In this document: in pieces, positions 1-7,851 of the stretch
Layout: every line of letters starts with the position of its first letter
Position numbering within the stretch: position 1 is the first letter of the stretch
Notes under the pieces: generated by a model
Database searches by the model: none
Seen by the model: the letters and a program-made list of their open reading frames with translations, nothing else
What the model was told of the DNA's origin: nothing
Position numbers and translations under genes: made by a program
Source of the DNA: Nitrospira sp.
GTDB lineage: Bacteria; Nitrospirota; Nitrospiria; Nitrospirales; Nitrospiraceae
Assembly: GCA_018242665.1 (NCBI GenBank)
Contig: JAFEBL010000025.1
Span: forward strand, 1-37,777
Direction: 5' to 3'
DNA: 37,777 bases

Positions 1-268
1 ATCGCAGATTGCTGACCATCTTGCTGGAAAGGCGGGAATTACGAAAAAGACGGCGGTCCAACTCTTGGACGACTTTGCCGCGCTTGCCTATCGCGAAGCG
101 AAAAATGCTTTCGTCGTCCCTGGCATCGGGAAGTTGGTCCTTGCCAATCGGAAAGCGCGCATGGGCCGGAATCCGCAGACCGGTGAGCCCATCAAGATTC
201 CCGCCAAGCGCGTGGTGAAGTTCAGAGTTGCGAAGATGGCCAAGGATTCGATTCTCGGAAAGAAGTAA
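1..268 (+). CDS. HU-family DNA-binding protein, 5' end cut by window
   Basis: The reading frame is open from base 2 to a TAA at 266-268, so the gene starts outside the window. The 88 visible residues match the HU/IHF fold: a helical N-terminal part (IADHLAGKAGITKKTAVQLL) followed by the beta-arm region with the family motif GRNPQTGEPIKIPA, where the arm inserts in the DNA minor groove. HU-type proteins bind and bend DNA as dimers in the nucleoid. The arm has the usual Pro but this copy lacks the classical KFKAGK C-terminus and instead ends in KDSILGKK, with an inserted VPGIGKL segment before the arm, as in HU-like proteins of several non-proteobacterial phyla. Whether it is the main HU or a paralogue cannot be told. 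A strong hairpin follows 26 bases downstream, so it is probably the last gene of its transcript. Confidence 0.85.
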   Translation, partial: SQIADHLAGKAGITKKTAVQLLDDFAALAYREAKNAFVVPGIGKLVLANRKARMGRNPQTGEPIKIPAKRVVKFRVAKMAKDSILGKK

Positions 269-294
269 GTCGCCTCGTTCCTCTACCGACGTAT

Positions 295-326
295 GGGCCG
301 GTGTTTTCCATAGGAAACACCGGCCC
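295..326 (+). terminator. Hairpin terminator after the HU-like gene
   Basis: GGGCCGGTGTTT(T)CC at 295-309 pairs with GGAAACACCGGCCC at 313-326 around a three-base loop, giving a 14-bp stem with one bulged T. It is followed by the moderately T-rich GTGTTGTTTC. It lies just after the stop of the HU-like gene and faces the convergent MoaD-like gene, so it may act in both directions. Confidence 0.6.
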
Positions 327-377
327 GTGTTGTTTCTGCGGTGGAGACGCGTTGGCAGCGAGAGTGGTGTGGATCTG

Positions 378-650
378 CTAAAACGACGGGGCCAGCCCGC
401 TTCCTCCGGCCCCGTCATGCCCCACAAAACGCACCGCATCGCCATCCTGCACGATCGAATCTTCGCTCGCGATGCGCTTGTTGATCGTAACCAAGACCTT
501 TTTTTCCCGTAACAGCTGCAACATGTGACGCAGACCACGGCCTTGCCGTTGAATGACCTGGCGCACCGTTACCGGAACCGGCAATTCGCAGGCCAAGTCC
601 CGCTCGCCATCTGTGGTCTGGAGTTGGCCCATGAGCGTAATCGTAATCAT
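378..650 (-). CDS. MoaD/ThiS-like ubiquitin-fold protein
   Basis: A 90-residue protein with the look of the MoaD/ThiS sulfur-carrier family: an N-terminal beta-hairpin (MITITLMGQLQ), a Val/Leu-rich middle helix, and the C-terminal signature VTINKRIASEDSIVQDGDAVRF, here split over residues 57-78, which matches the family pattern of NG/NK, a charged turn and DGDEV. Members carry sulfur for molybdopterin, thiamine or thiolated products on a C-terminal Gly-Gly. In this one the GG (after GHDGA) is not terminal: seven residues, SGLAPSF, follow, so it would need trimming or does not act as a sulfur carrier. The ATG at 650 was preferred to the longer reading frame because GGAGG lies 11 bases upstream and the family homology begins there. 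It is divergent from the unknown gene at 757. No thiamine or molybdopterin gene is adjacent. Confidence 0.6.
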   Translation of the reverse strand: MITITLMGQLQTTDGERDLACELPVPVTVRQVIQRQGRGLRHMLQLLREKKVLVTINKRIASEDSIVQDGDAVRFVGHDGAGGSGLAPSF

Positions 651-756
651 GCGTGGTGAATCCTCCGTCGACGCGGCATCGCGCAGTTGTGAGGCGACCG
701 TTTTGGCGAGGCTAGCAAATTGACTCCCTTCGATCGCCGCGTCTAATATTACCACT

Positions 757-1158
757 ATGCAATCCCTGAATATCCAGCGTCCCGGCATGCCGGATCTCCA
801 GTTTGTGCTGGTCGTGTCGGCATTGTGTACGTCCGATTTGGAAACGCTGAACGTGCCGGAAGCGCTGCGTCACAGGGTATTTGATGCCTGTTGGGCGCTG
901 GTCAATACCGATCCTCCGCCGACCCGCCCGGCGGAGCGAGTGTTGGATCTGCGCTATGGCACCGAGCTTACGCTGGATGCGCTCGTCGCGACCATTCGCC
1001 AGCTCTTTGGAGAAGCGGGAATTTCCACGTTGACATGGGATCATCCTCCCAGTGAGCCCTCGCGGCCTAGTAGTCCTGCTGCGGAACCACTGATTGACCG
1101 GTTGCATAAATTGTATCCGGATCAGCCGCCCACCTCTGACGGCTCTGAGCAAAATTAA
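757..1158 (+). CDS. Hypothetical protein, 133 aa
   Basis: I do not recognise this protein. It is soluble, acidic and has no signal peptide or membrane segment. The first ~90 residues look folded, with alternating hydrophobic stretches (LQFVLVVSALCTSDLETL) and a DLRYGTELTLDALVATI segment; the last third is rich in Pro, Ser and Glu and probably flexible. Codon use is like that of its neighbours (G/C in third position), which supports it as a real gene over the overlapping minus-strand frame. It starts 106 bases from the divergent MoaD-like start, so the two may share a promoter region, and it ends 152 bases before rfbC. Confidence 0.55.
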   Translation: MQSLNIQRPGMPDLQFVLVVSALCTSDLETLNVPEALRHRVFDACWALVNTDPPPTRPAERVLDLRYGTELTLDALVATIRQLFGEAGISTLTWDHPPSEPSRPSSPAAEPLIDRLHKLYPDQPPTSDGSEQN

Positions 1159-1218
1159 TCGTCTGCAGATGGGTCTTGCCCCATTCGACTTGCACAGCCC
1201 CTCCGCGTCAGGATCAGC

Positions 1219-1279
1219 ATGTGTGAACGCCGTAGTATGTTCAGATCGGATTCACACATTGGATGGGATCGGGTATGAT
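1219..1279 (+). promoter_or_regulatory. Candidate rfbC promoter with 9-bp inverted repeat
   Basis: A -35-like TTCACA (1251-1256) and a -10-like TATGAT (1274-1279) are 17 bases apart, 32 bases before the rfbC start. A perfect inverted repeat, ATGTGTGAA at 1219-1227 and TTCACACAT at 1251-1259, overlaps the -35 element and could be an operator. The promoter call is by eye. Confidence 0.4.
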
Positions 1280-1310
1280 GGCCACACATATCAATTGATC
1301 CCGAGGTATC

Positions 1311-1868
1311 ATGCGCATTGTGCCGACTCCGCTCAGCGGCCTGTTTCAAATCGAGCCTGACGTATTTGGAGATGCCCGGGGAAAGTTTGTAGAGATTTTT
1401 CGCGAGTCGCGCTATGACGCCGCGGCCATCGACAAGCCCTTTGTCCAGGACAACTTTTCCTGGTCCGTGCGCGGCACGTTGCGAGGGCTCCATTACCAGC
1501 TTGGCCGCCCTCAGGGCAAGCTGGTCACGGTGGTGAAGGGTTCGGTCTACGATGTGGCGGTGGATATTCGGCAGGGATCGCCGACCTTTGGCCAGTGGTA
1601 TGGGGTGGAATTGTCGGATACGACGATGCGACAACTGTATATCCCGCCAGGGTTTGCCCACGGGTTTTGCGTGCTCAGTGAAGAGGCCGGATTCCTGTAC
1701 AAGTGCACCGATGTGTATTCCCCGGCTGATGAGCGGGGCATCGCCTGGAACGATCCGGAGTTGGCCATTGCCTGGCCCATTACCGCGCCGCTGCTTTCGG
1801 CCAAAGACCAAGTGTATAAATGTCTCGCCGAGATGACGGCGGAACTGCCTCGCTACAGCGATCGGTAG
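1311..1868 (+). CDS. rfbC: dTDP-4-dehydrorhamnose 3,5-epimerase
   Basis: RmlC/RfbC epimerises dTDP-4-keto-6-deoxyglucose at C3 and C5, the third step in making dTDP-L-rhamnose for surface polysaccharide. The 185-residue length is normal. The cupin barrel signatures are present: GDARGKF near residue 20, the catalytic histidine in LRGLHYQ (His61), QGKLVTVVKGSVYDVAVD around 68-85, YIPPGFAHGF at 110-119, and the catalytic tyrosine in FLYKCTD (Tyr130). The start is the ATG at 1311, preceded by GAGG. The other rhamnose genes (rfbA, rfbB, rfbD) are not adjacent, so the gene stands alone here. Confidence 0.95.
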   Translation: MRIVPTPLSGLFQIEPDVFGDARGKFVEIFRESRYDAAAIDKPFVQDNFSWSVRGTLRGLHYQLGRPQGKLVTVVKGSVYDVAVDIRQGSPTFGQWYGVELSDTTMRQLYIPPGFAHGFCVLSEEAGFLYKCTDVYSPADERGIAWNDPELAIAWPITAPLLSAKDQVYKCLAEMTAELPRYSDR

Positions 1869-2027
1869 TTGCGGCCACCGCCCTGTCCGTACCGCTTGTG
1901 CCCGTCCTCTGCCTGCTCGCCCATAGACGGTTCCTCCGTCCATTCTCAGTTTCAGGTCAACGGCGCCCCCTCTCGTTGCTGCGGCAGCAGGCTTCGTCTT
2001 GCCCTGCGACGGAGTGCCATGCTATGT

Positions 2028-2040
2028 AGGAATCATTCCT
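2028..2040. promoter_or_regulatory. Perfect 13-base palindrome before the Fur/PerR gene
   Basis: AGGAATCATTCCT is a perfect palindrome around a central C, lying 17 bases before the chosen start of the PerR-like gene in a 189-base gene-free stretch. Fur-family repressors bind A/T-rich palindromes of this general kind and often control their own gene. It does not match the Bacillus Per box letter for letter, so its role as the operator is inference. Confidence 0.4.
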
Positions 2041-2057
2041 GTCTAGTTGCCAAGGCC

Positions 2058-2510
2058 ATGATGCTCCAACCGCAGGACATTCAGCTGCGCTTTCGCCGAC
2101 ACGCTGTACGGTTGACCCGCCAGCGGGCGGCGATCTATGCCGCATTGGTTGGGACAACCAGTCATCCGACAGCCGACGATCTGTACCGGATGGTCATGCG
2201 GGAGCACCCGATGATGTCGCGCAATACGGTGTACTACACATTGGGGGTGCTGCGGAAAGCCGGATTGGTTCGTGAGGTCAATGTTGGTCATGAGGTGGCG
2301 CGGTTTGACGGGAACATCGCGCGGCACCACCATCTCATTTGCGTCCAGTGTGGTCGGATCGAAGACGTGATGGACGAAGAGTTGGACCAGGTGAAGATTC
2401 CCGACCAGCAGGCCAGGGGGTTTCACGTCCTCGGGCATCACGTCGAATTTCACGGCCATTGTGTCGGTTGCCGGGCGGGAGGGCTTGATCCCTCACCGTT
2501 TGGTGGATAA
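2058..2510 (+). CDS. Fur-family regulator, PerR-like
   Basis: A 150-residue metal-dependent repressor. The winged-helix N-terminus (RLTRQRAAIYAAL, then HPTADDLYRMV and SRNTVYYTLGVLRKAGLV) is followed by the dimerisation domain with the regulatory metal site region (ARFDGNIARHHHLICVQCGRIEDV). Two CxxC pairs, CVQC and HCVGC, should hold the structural zinc. The RFDGN-HHHL-IEDV layout and the rubrerythrin gene 37 bases downstream favour a peroxide-sensing PerR role over iron control by Fur. The frame is open further upstream to 1869, but the ATG at 2058 fits the family length, has AAGG just upstream, and leaves the 2028-2040 palindrome outside the gene; an ATG at 2019 is the main alternative. 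Confidence 0.85.
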   Translation: MMLQPQDIQLRFRRHAVRLTRQRAAIYAALVGTTSHPTADDLYRMVMREHPMMSRNTVYYTLGVLRKAGLVREVNVGHEVARFDGNIARHHHLICVQCGRIEDVMDEELDQVKIPDQQARGFHVLGHHVEFHGHCVGCRAGGLDPSPFGG

Positions 2511-2546
2511 ACAATCATCGCGCCCATTTCATGTAAGGAGGAGAGC

Positions 2547-2975
2547 ATGGGAAACAGTTTGAAGGGGACCAAGAGTCACGAGAATCTCAAGCATGCCTTT
2601 GCCGGCGAATCACAAGCCAACCGGCGATATCTGTACTTTGCGCGCCGCGCCGATATCGAAGGATATCCTGATGTCGGCGGATTATTCCGCGACACCTCCG
2701 AGGCCGAAACCGGCCATGCCTTCGGCCATCTGGACTTTTTGAAGGAAGTTGGTGACCCTGCGACCGGGGTGCCGATCGGGAACACCGAAGCCAATTTGAA
2801 GTCCGCCATCGAAGGCGAAACCTATGAATACACGCAGATGTACCCGGGCATGGCCAAGACGGCGCGCGATGAAGGCTTCTCCGAATTGGCTGAGTGGTTT
2901 GAGACGTTGGCCAAAGCCGAACGATCCCACGCCAACCGGTTTACCAAAGGCCTTGATAGCTTGAAGCAGCAGTAG
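2547..2975 (+). CDS. Rubrerythrin (diiron domain only)
   Basis: Rubrerythrins reduce hydrogen peroxide at a non-heme diiron centre in the cytoplasm. This 142-residue protein contains the ferritin-like four-helix domain only: the iron ligands are visible in [12 protein letters not shown] (Glu21), [22 protein letters not shown] and [11 protein letters not shown]. The C-terminal rubredoxin domain (two CxxC) that usually supplies electrons is absent, so another protein must donate them; the Fe-S oxidoreductase that follows is the obvious candidate. A strong Shine-Dalgarno (AAGGAGG, 5 bases before ATG) precedes it. Gene order with the PerR-like regulator suggests induction by peroxide. Confidence 0.93.
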   Translation: MGNSLKGTKSHENLKHAFAGESQANRRYLYFARRADIEGYPDVGGLFRDTSEAETGHAFGHLDFLKEVGDPATGVPIGNTEANLKSAIEGETYEYTQMYPGMAKTARDEGFSELAEWFETLAKAERSHANRFTKGLDSLKQQ

Positions 2976-3005
2976 CGTTCGGCCGCTGTCGGCCACCATG
3001 TATCT

Positions 3006-3050
3006 GGGGCAGGATCGAAGCAGCGGGTATTGCCCGCGGGATCCTGCCCC
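3006..3050 (+). terminator. Long hairpin between rubrerythrin and the Fe-S gene
   Basis: GGGGCAGGATC (3006-3016) pairs perfectly with GATCCTGCCCC (3040-3050), and an inner GCGGG/CCCGC stem lies in the loop. No T-run follows, so it may be a partial terminator, an mRNA processing site or a 3' stabiliser that lets rubrerythrin be expressed above the next genes. Confidence 0.5.
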
Positions 3051-3079
3051 GGTCGACTCGGGGACAAGGATTTCCTCCC

Positions 3080-4381
3080 GTGAAAGAACTTCGCCTGCTC
3101 CAACCCATCGATCCGTCGACGCTCGAACAAGAAACACTGCGGATTTACGATGTGTGCGATGGCTGTCGTCGCTGTTTTAACCTCTGTCCGTCCTTTAATA
3201 CCTTACTGGACCGGATCGATGAGTATGAGAGCGACGTGGCGAAGCTGACCCCCGCGGACCATCATCGCATCGTCGATGAGTGTTACTACTGCAAACTCTG
3301 CTACAACCATTGCCCCTACACGCCACCGCATCAATACGGGATCGACTTTCCACTGCTGATGGCAGTCTGGAAAAAACGACTGGCGTCGGAACGGGGCACC
3401 AGATGGCGTGACTGGCTCCTGACGAGGACCGACTTGCTGGGGCGGTTGAACAGCGCATGTGCTCCGCTGGTCAATTGGGGACTTGCGCAGGGCTGGGTGC
3501 GCGAGCTCATGCAGTCTTTTCTGGGTGTGCACCGTGAGCGCCAGGTCTTACACTATCAGCGTGAAACATTTGTGCGGTGGTGGGGACGGTGGACGAACCA
3601 CCGCAAGCCGACGACAGGAAAGAACGTGGCGTTGTTTGCCGGCTGCTTAGTCAACTATCAGGCGACCGATGTTGGCAAGGCGGCGGTACAGGTTCTCGAA
3701 AAGAACAACCTCCACGTGGTGCTGCCTGACCAGTCCTGCTGCGGGATGCCCTCGTTTGATGTCGGGGACACGGCGGCGATGGCGGCGGCGGCCAAGCGGA
3801 CGGTCGCGTCGCTGAAGCCCTGGGTCGATCAGGGATATGATGTCGTGGTTCCCACCCCCAGTTGCAGCCTGATGATCAAACGGGAGTATGCGAGTCTTTT
3901 GGAGGGAGACGATGTCGCGCGCGTCGCCCGTCACACCTACGACATCTGCGAATACCTTATGAAACTGAAGCGTGATGGACAGCTTGCGACGGACTTCACC
4001 AAGAATCCTGGACGGGTTGCCTATCAGGTGCCCTGCCACCTACGCGATCAGAATATCGGCTTCAAATCGAAAGAGTTGATGGAGTGTGCCGGCGCAACGG
4101 TGGAAGCGATCGAGAAGTGTTCCGGCCATGATGGGTCCTGGTCGGCCAAGACGGAATTCTTCCCGCTGTCGATGAAGATCGCCCAGAAAGCTGTCCGCGT
4201 GGTGGAACAGGTTCCTGCCGATCTGGTTGCCACGGATTGTCCGCTGGCGGGGGTACAATTAGATCAAGCTGGGGCTGCCGCCCATGTCGGAGGAGTGTCC
4301 GCGAAACATCCAATTCAGATTGTCCGTGATGCCTATGGGTTGCCAAGCGACCCCCCGGCATCCTCTGGCCAACAGGGCTAG
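3080..4381 (+). CDS. (Fe-S)-binding oxidoreductase, HdrD/GlpC-like
   Basis: A 433-residue cytoplasmic protein with two ferredoxin-type [4Fe-4S] motifs near the N-terminus, [11 protein letters not shown] (residues ~26-36) and [11 protein letters not shown] (~68-78), and two cysteine-rich CCG-type domains as in heterodisulfide reductase subunit D and GlpC. The first CCG domain is clear (FAGCLVNYQ then SCCGMPS); in the second (VPCHLRDQN then CSGHDGSW) the CCG core has become CSGHDG. The family moves electrons between quinones, flavoproteins or thiols and a partner. Here it lies between rubrerythrin and DUF3501, a recurring neighbourhood, which suggests it passes electrons to rubrerythrin; that is inference. 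The start is a GTG at 3080 with AAGGA nine bases before. Confidence 0.88.
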   Translation: MKELRLLQPIDPSTLEQETLRIYDVCDGCRRCFNLCPSFNTLLDRIDEYESDVAKLTPADHHRIVDECYYCKLCYNHCPYTPPHQYGIDFPLLMAVWKKRLASERGTRWRDWLLTRTDLLGRLNSACAPLVNWGLAQGWVRELMQSFLGVHRERQVLHYQRETFVRWWGRWTNHRKPTTGKNVALFAGCLVNYQATDVGKAAVQVLEKNNLHVVLPDQSCCGMPSFDVGDTAAMAAAAKRTVASLKPWVDQGYDVVVPTPSCSLMIKREYASLLEGDDVARVARHTYDICEYLMKLKRDGQLATDFTKNPGRVAYQVPCHLRDQNIGFKSKELMECAGATVEAIEKCSGHDGSWSAKTEFFPLSMKIAQKAVRVVEQVPADLVATDCPLAGVQLDQAGAAAHVGGVSAKHPIQIVRDAYGLPSDPPASSGQQG

Positions 4382-4393
4382 AAAAAGGAGTGC

Positions 4394-4993
4394 GTGACGA
4401 ACGACATGATGCCACCGCTCACACCGGCCGATGTCCTGAGTCCTGATGAGTATGAGCGCCAGCGGGAACTGTATCGGCAGCGCATCATTGAACTGAAGCG
4501 TCGTCGGCGGATCTCTCTCGGCGATAAAATCACGCTCGTCTTCGAAAATCGGGAGACGTTGCGGTTTCAGGTTCAGGAAATGGTCCGGGTCGAACGCATC
4601 GTGGACCCGCAAAAAATTCAGGATGAGCTGGATGTGTACAACGCCCTCCTGCCAGCTCCCGGTGAAGTAAGCGCCACCCTCTTGATTGAGCTGACGGATT
4701 CGACCACCATGAAACAGTGGCTCGATCGCTTCATGGGGCTCGATCATGGCGAGAAGGTCGGGTTGCGGGCTGGAGGCGAGCTGGTCTACGGGGGGTTCGA
4801 AGGCGGGCACAGCCATGAGACAAAAATCAGCGCGGTGCATTTTGTGCGGTTCCGTCCAACGCTCACCATGGTGACGACCCTGGCTGATCCTGCCGCTCGC
4901 GCGGCGCTGTCTGTTCACCATGCCGGCTACGATGCCGAAGTCGAGGTCCCGTGGACCATGCGTCAGGAATGGCTGGCTGATTTGCGGACATGA
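4394..4993 (+). CDS. DUF3501 family protein
   Basis: A 199-residue protein of the DUF3501 type, recognised by the N-terminal LTPADVLSPDEYERQRELYR, the IELKRRRRISLGDKITLVFEN segment and the conserved RFQVQEMVRVERI that follows. The function of the family is not known to me; its genes tend to sit beside rubrerythrin and an HdrD-like Fe-S protein, as here (13 bases after the preceding stop). It has no cysteines arranged for clusters and no export signal, so it is probably a cytoplasmic partner of the Fe-S oxidoreductase. The GTG at 4394 has AAAAGGAG three bases upstream, rather close; an ATG at 4406 is possible. Confidence 0.8.
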   Translation: MTNDMMPPLTPADVLSPDEYERQRELYRQRIIELKRRRRISLGDKITLVFENRETLRFQVQEMVRVERIVDPQKIQDELDVYNALLPAPGEVSATLLIELTDSTTMKQWLDRFMGLDHGEKVGLRAGGELVYGGFEGGHSHETKISAVHFVRFRPTLTMVTTLADPAARAALSVHHAGYDAEVEVPWTMRQEWLADLRT

Positions 4994-5086
4994 GCGTTGA
5001 GTGTTTCGTGGTGAGTTTTCTATTGGGATTTCAACTATAATCATCGCAGTCAGCACTACACACTCACAATTTATCACTGCGTACCT

Positions 5087-5839
5087 ATGGCTACAGTTCT
5101 GCTGAATAAACGCATAGAATTCTGCGCCTCCCACCGCTATCACAAACCCGAATGGGATGCCTCGAAGAACCGCGCCACGTTTGGTGCCTGTAATAACGAT
5201 CCAGGGCATGGCCACAACTATATGTTAGAGGTCACTGTGGCCGGCGAAGTGGATCCGCGAACCGGCATGGTCGTCAATCTGTTCGATCTGAAAGTCGTGC
5301 TCTTGCAGGTGCTGGAAGAATTCGATCACAAACATCTCAATCTCGACCTGCCTTATTTCAAGAGCCGGATTCCGACTTCCGAAAACATCGCCCGGGTGCT
5401 CTGGGACAAACTCGATGCTCAGCGGGACATTGGTACGTTGCAACGGCTTGCTTTGTATGAAGATGAAGATCTGTGCGCCGAACTTACGGCAGAAGCCGGG
5501 CTGGATGTGGCGTCGGTCACGAGGCGGTATTCATTTACCGCCGTGCATGAAGGCCACCGCGGTCATACCTGGGATGTGTTTGTGTCAGTGCATGGACCAA
5601 TCGATCCGGAGACAGGGATGGTGACCGATATCGTCGCGCTCGATCGTGTGGTCCGCGATCGGATTCTTCTTCCATTCGAGGGCCGCGATCTTCGTATCGC
5701 TTTTGCCACACCATCCGTGACGGGGGAGTACTTGGCCAAAGCCGTCTGGGATCGCGTCGTGTCGGTCATTCCGACAGGGCGATTGCAGCTTATTAAACTC
5801 GTTCAAACGAGGGACCTCTCTTACGAATATTGTGGGTGA
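5087..5839 (+). CDS. Tandem PTPS / 6-carboxytetrahydropterin synthase-like protein
   Basis: Two copies of the 6-pyruvoyltetrahydropterin synthase fold (QueD family) are fused in 250 residues. The first copy (about 1-130) has the zinc ligands His16 (FCASHRYH), His41 and His43 (GHGHNY), the candidate catalytic Cys35 (FGACNND), Asp79-His80 in FDHKHLNLD and PTSENIARVLW. The second copy (about 145-250) keeps a shortened FTAVHEGHRGH and PSVTGEYLAKAVW but has no cysteine before the histidines, and FDHKxLN has become FEGRDLR, so it is probably catalytically dead. QueD makes the 6-carboxypterin precursor of queuosine and other deazapurines. No queC, queE or queF lies nearby, so the substrate is open; folate or a pterin is an alternative. 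Confidence 0.85.
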   Translation: MATVLLNKRIEFCASHRYHKPEWDASKNRATFGACNNDPGHGHNYMLEVTVAGEVDPRTGMVVNLFDLKVVLLQVLEEFDHKHLNLDLPYFKSRIPTSENIARVLWDKLDAQRDIGTLQRLALYEDEDLCAELTAEAGLDVASVTRRYSFTAVHEGHRGHTWDVFVSVHGPIDPETGMVTDIVALDRVVRDRILLPFEGRDLRIAFATPSVTGEYLAKAVWDRVVSVIPTGRLQLIKLVQTRDLSYEYCG

Positions 5840-6024
5840 GTCGCTTCTGCGAGACTCCTGCCCCTCGGTCGTCGGTTCTTGGCTTACGATATCGTCTCGC
5901 CATTCTGTTCTATTTCTTCTCTTCCTGTTCTGATCAGTTGAGACGGCCCATTGGGGTTCCGCGTCACCTGTCGGGGAATTGCTCGACAGGCAACGCATGA
6001 GTCCGTCGCTGTGATGGGGGCGTC

Positions 6025-6351
6025 TTAGAAATGGAACAGGAGATAGGCGCAGCTCGCCAGAAGAAGTAGGGCGAGCGCGATCCCCGTGCTCCGAGCCACA
6101 GCGAGTGACCGTTCTGTCGTGCGCAACGCCGCCTGGAGTTCCTCAATTGTGGTCGCTTGCATCGCAATCGTCCGTCGATGGGCGTCGATCTGTTCTTGAA
6201 GTGCGTCGAGTCTCGAATCGGCGGTGGCCGATTCTGCAGGCGCAGGCGTACGAAGCCGTCCAATGGTCTTCATGAGCTCCGGCGCATGGTCCACGACCAC
6301 GGGCAGCAGTTTTTTGGCCACCTGCAACGCTGCGATCCAAGGAATGTTCAT
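6025..6351 (-). CDS. Small coiled-coil protein with C-terminal membrane anchor
   Basis: I do not recognise this 108-residue protein. It begins with an amphipathic stretch (IPWIAALQVAKKLLPVV), continues with a Glu/Gln/Arg/Thr-rich heptad region typical of a coiled coil (about residues 45-85) and ends in one hydrophobic helix (GIALALLLLASCAYLLF) with only HF after it, a tail-anchor layout. The ATG at 6351 is preferred over a GTG 27 bases upstream. It is divergent from the ZorA-like gene, 266 bases away; the region between holds no other gene that I can see. A role as accessory to the ZorA/ZorB-like motor is only a guess from proximity. Confidence 0.55.
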   Translation of the reverse strand: MNIPWIAALQVAKKLLPVVVDHAPELMKTIGRLRTPAPAESATADSRLDALQEQIDAHRRTIAMQATTIEELQAALRTTERSLAVARSTGIALALLLLASCAYLLFHF

Positions 6352-6617
6352 GACGGTGATCCGGATGGGGAATCTCACCTACCGGCATCTATTCATGACA
6401 CAGGGACCCTGCTCAAATCCACCTGGCCTGGTGGCGGCAAAAAAGTTCTGCCGGTGCCGGTAGTTCTTGCCGGGTATCTTCTGTTGCCGACACGATCCAC
6501 GCGCCCAACTGCCTGAATTTCTATCGTTCCTGGAGACCGTATCTCTGGCTCGAATGTTGAATGACGGGGTTCTGGTGTAGTCGCATCGTTGGACGTTTTT
6601 CTGGAGGCACAGGCGTC

Positions 6618-7850
6618 ATGATGTCTATATGGGAATTTTTTGGCCGAGACGTAACCCTCTTCGGTGAACTTCACAGCCCGATGTTGAGTTGGCTCGGATC
6701 CGGCGGATTGATTCTTCTGTTCCTCTGGCATGCGGGACGGCTCATATCAGCCATTTCCGCGGTGCAAGCCTGTTACATGCGTGTGTGGCCGACGTTGCGA
6801 CGCTTGGCTGCCGGACGGAAAAGCCTGCAGTCTGAGTGGCTGGTGGTTCCCAGCTTGAATGACGTGAAAAAACAGGCGATTCAGCCCGGTGCCGAGCCGG
6901 AACGGATTGATGTGGATGATCTGCACACGCTGGATACCGCAATGCGCGGAGAGACCCGTCTGGAGCAGGCCTGGTTGCACTTTCGAAAAACGTTCGTGAT
7001 CGAGCGAACCGCGTGGTTTATCGAACCGAAAGTATTTGCTACGCGGACGGCAGCGGAATTTTTCCCACGCGACTTGCTGAATAGCCGGTTGAATTTGTCG
7101 TTCTACCATCAGTTCCCGTCGTTGATTACGGGGGTGGGATTGCTGTTCACGTTTCTGGCCATTCTCATCGGGCTCAGCAAACTCCATGCGGACGGATCCC
7201 ACATTGTCGGCATTCAAGGGCTGATCAACGGGTTGGCCGGAAAGTTTCTGACCTCGATCGTGGGGCTGCTCTGTGCCAATGTGTTTGTGTTGCTCGAGAA
7301 GTCGGCTCTGCATCGATTGGCAATGACTCAACAGCAATTTGTGACGATGGTCGATGAACTCTTTCCTCGCAAGACCATGGAGCAAATGCTGGAGAACTTC
7401 GGGCCTGGGGCTGGAGCCGCACAAGGCTCCGCCGCAAAGGGCGCGATTCCCCTCGATCTCGGTGATCGGTTGGTCGGCACTCTGACCGATCGCTTGAATC
7501 CTACTGTCCTAGCACTGAGAGAAGCCGTGGAAGCCATGAGTCGGCGGGATCACGGTGGGCGCGTCTCGGCCCCCGATCGATTGCCGGAAGAGTTGTCACG
7601 CATCATGCAGCAGACGATGGCGACGCCGATTCAAGAATTGAATCAGGCTATCCAAACCCTTGCCCGATCGGTAGAAGAACTCAAGCAGGACCGGCAGACG
7701 GTGGTACACGAGCAGGAGTTTGAGTCAGCCATGTTTGATGACGAGTTGCCTCGACAGAGGGAGGAAGAGGCTAGTCCTGATGAGAGTATGCTCGGGCTGC
7801 GCTGGTTTGCGAACTGGCGACAGGGAGCTTCGATAAAGGAGGCAGCCTGA
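6618..7850 (+). CDS. ZorA-like MotA/TolQ-type proton-channel protein
   Basis: A 410-residue inner-membrane protein. A single helix near residues 22-46 is followed by a cytoplasmic stretch, then two helices: FPSLITGVGLLFTFLAILIGL (about 166-186) and a second at about 204-227 starting GLINGLAGKFLTSIVGLL. This is the MotA/TolQ/ExbB channel core in the form seen in ZorA of the Zorya anti-phage system (P-x-L-x-T-G-x-G-L-L-x-T-F, then a K-F-x-T-S-x-x-G motif). A cytoplasmic tail of ~180 residues with helical, heptad-like segments follows (TMATPIQELNQAIQTLARSV). GGAGG lies 11 bases before the ATG at 6618. The next gene, ZorB-like, begins one base after the stop, so the two should form one stator complex. 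No ZorC/D/E gene is adjacent. A non-defence Mot/Tol-like role is the alternative. Confidence 0.75.
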   Translation: MMSIWEFFGRDVTLFGELHSPMLSWLGSGGLILLFLWHAGRLISAISAVQACYMRVWPTLRRLAAGRKSLQSEWLVVPSLNDVKKQAIQPGAEPERIDVDDLHTLDTAMRGETRLEQAWLHFRKTFVIERTAWFIEPKVFATRTAAEFFPRDLLNSRLNLSFYHQFPSLITGVGLLFTFLAILIGLSKLHADGSHIVGIQGLINGLAGKFLTSIVGLLCANVFVLLEKSALHRLAMTQQQFVTMVDELFPRKTMEQMLENFGPGAGAAQGSAAKGAIPLDLGDRLVGTLTDRLNPTVLALREAVEAMSRRDHGGRVSAPDRLPEELSRIMQQTMATPIQELNQAIQTLARSVEELKQDRQTVVHEQEFESAMFDDELPRQREEEASPDESMLGLRWFANWRQGASIKEAA

Positions 7851-7851
7851 C

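Noticed and set aside
4259..5215. A 318-residue minus-strand open frame over the DUF3501 gene
   Set aside because: It covers the DUF3501 gene and the end of the HdrD-like gene in antisense and has no motif.
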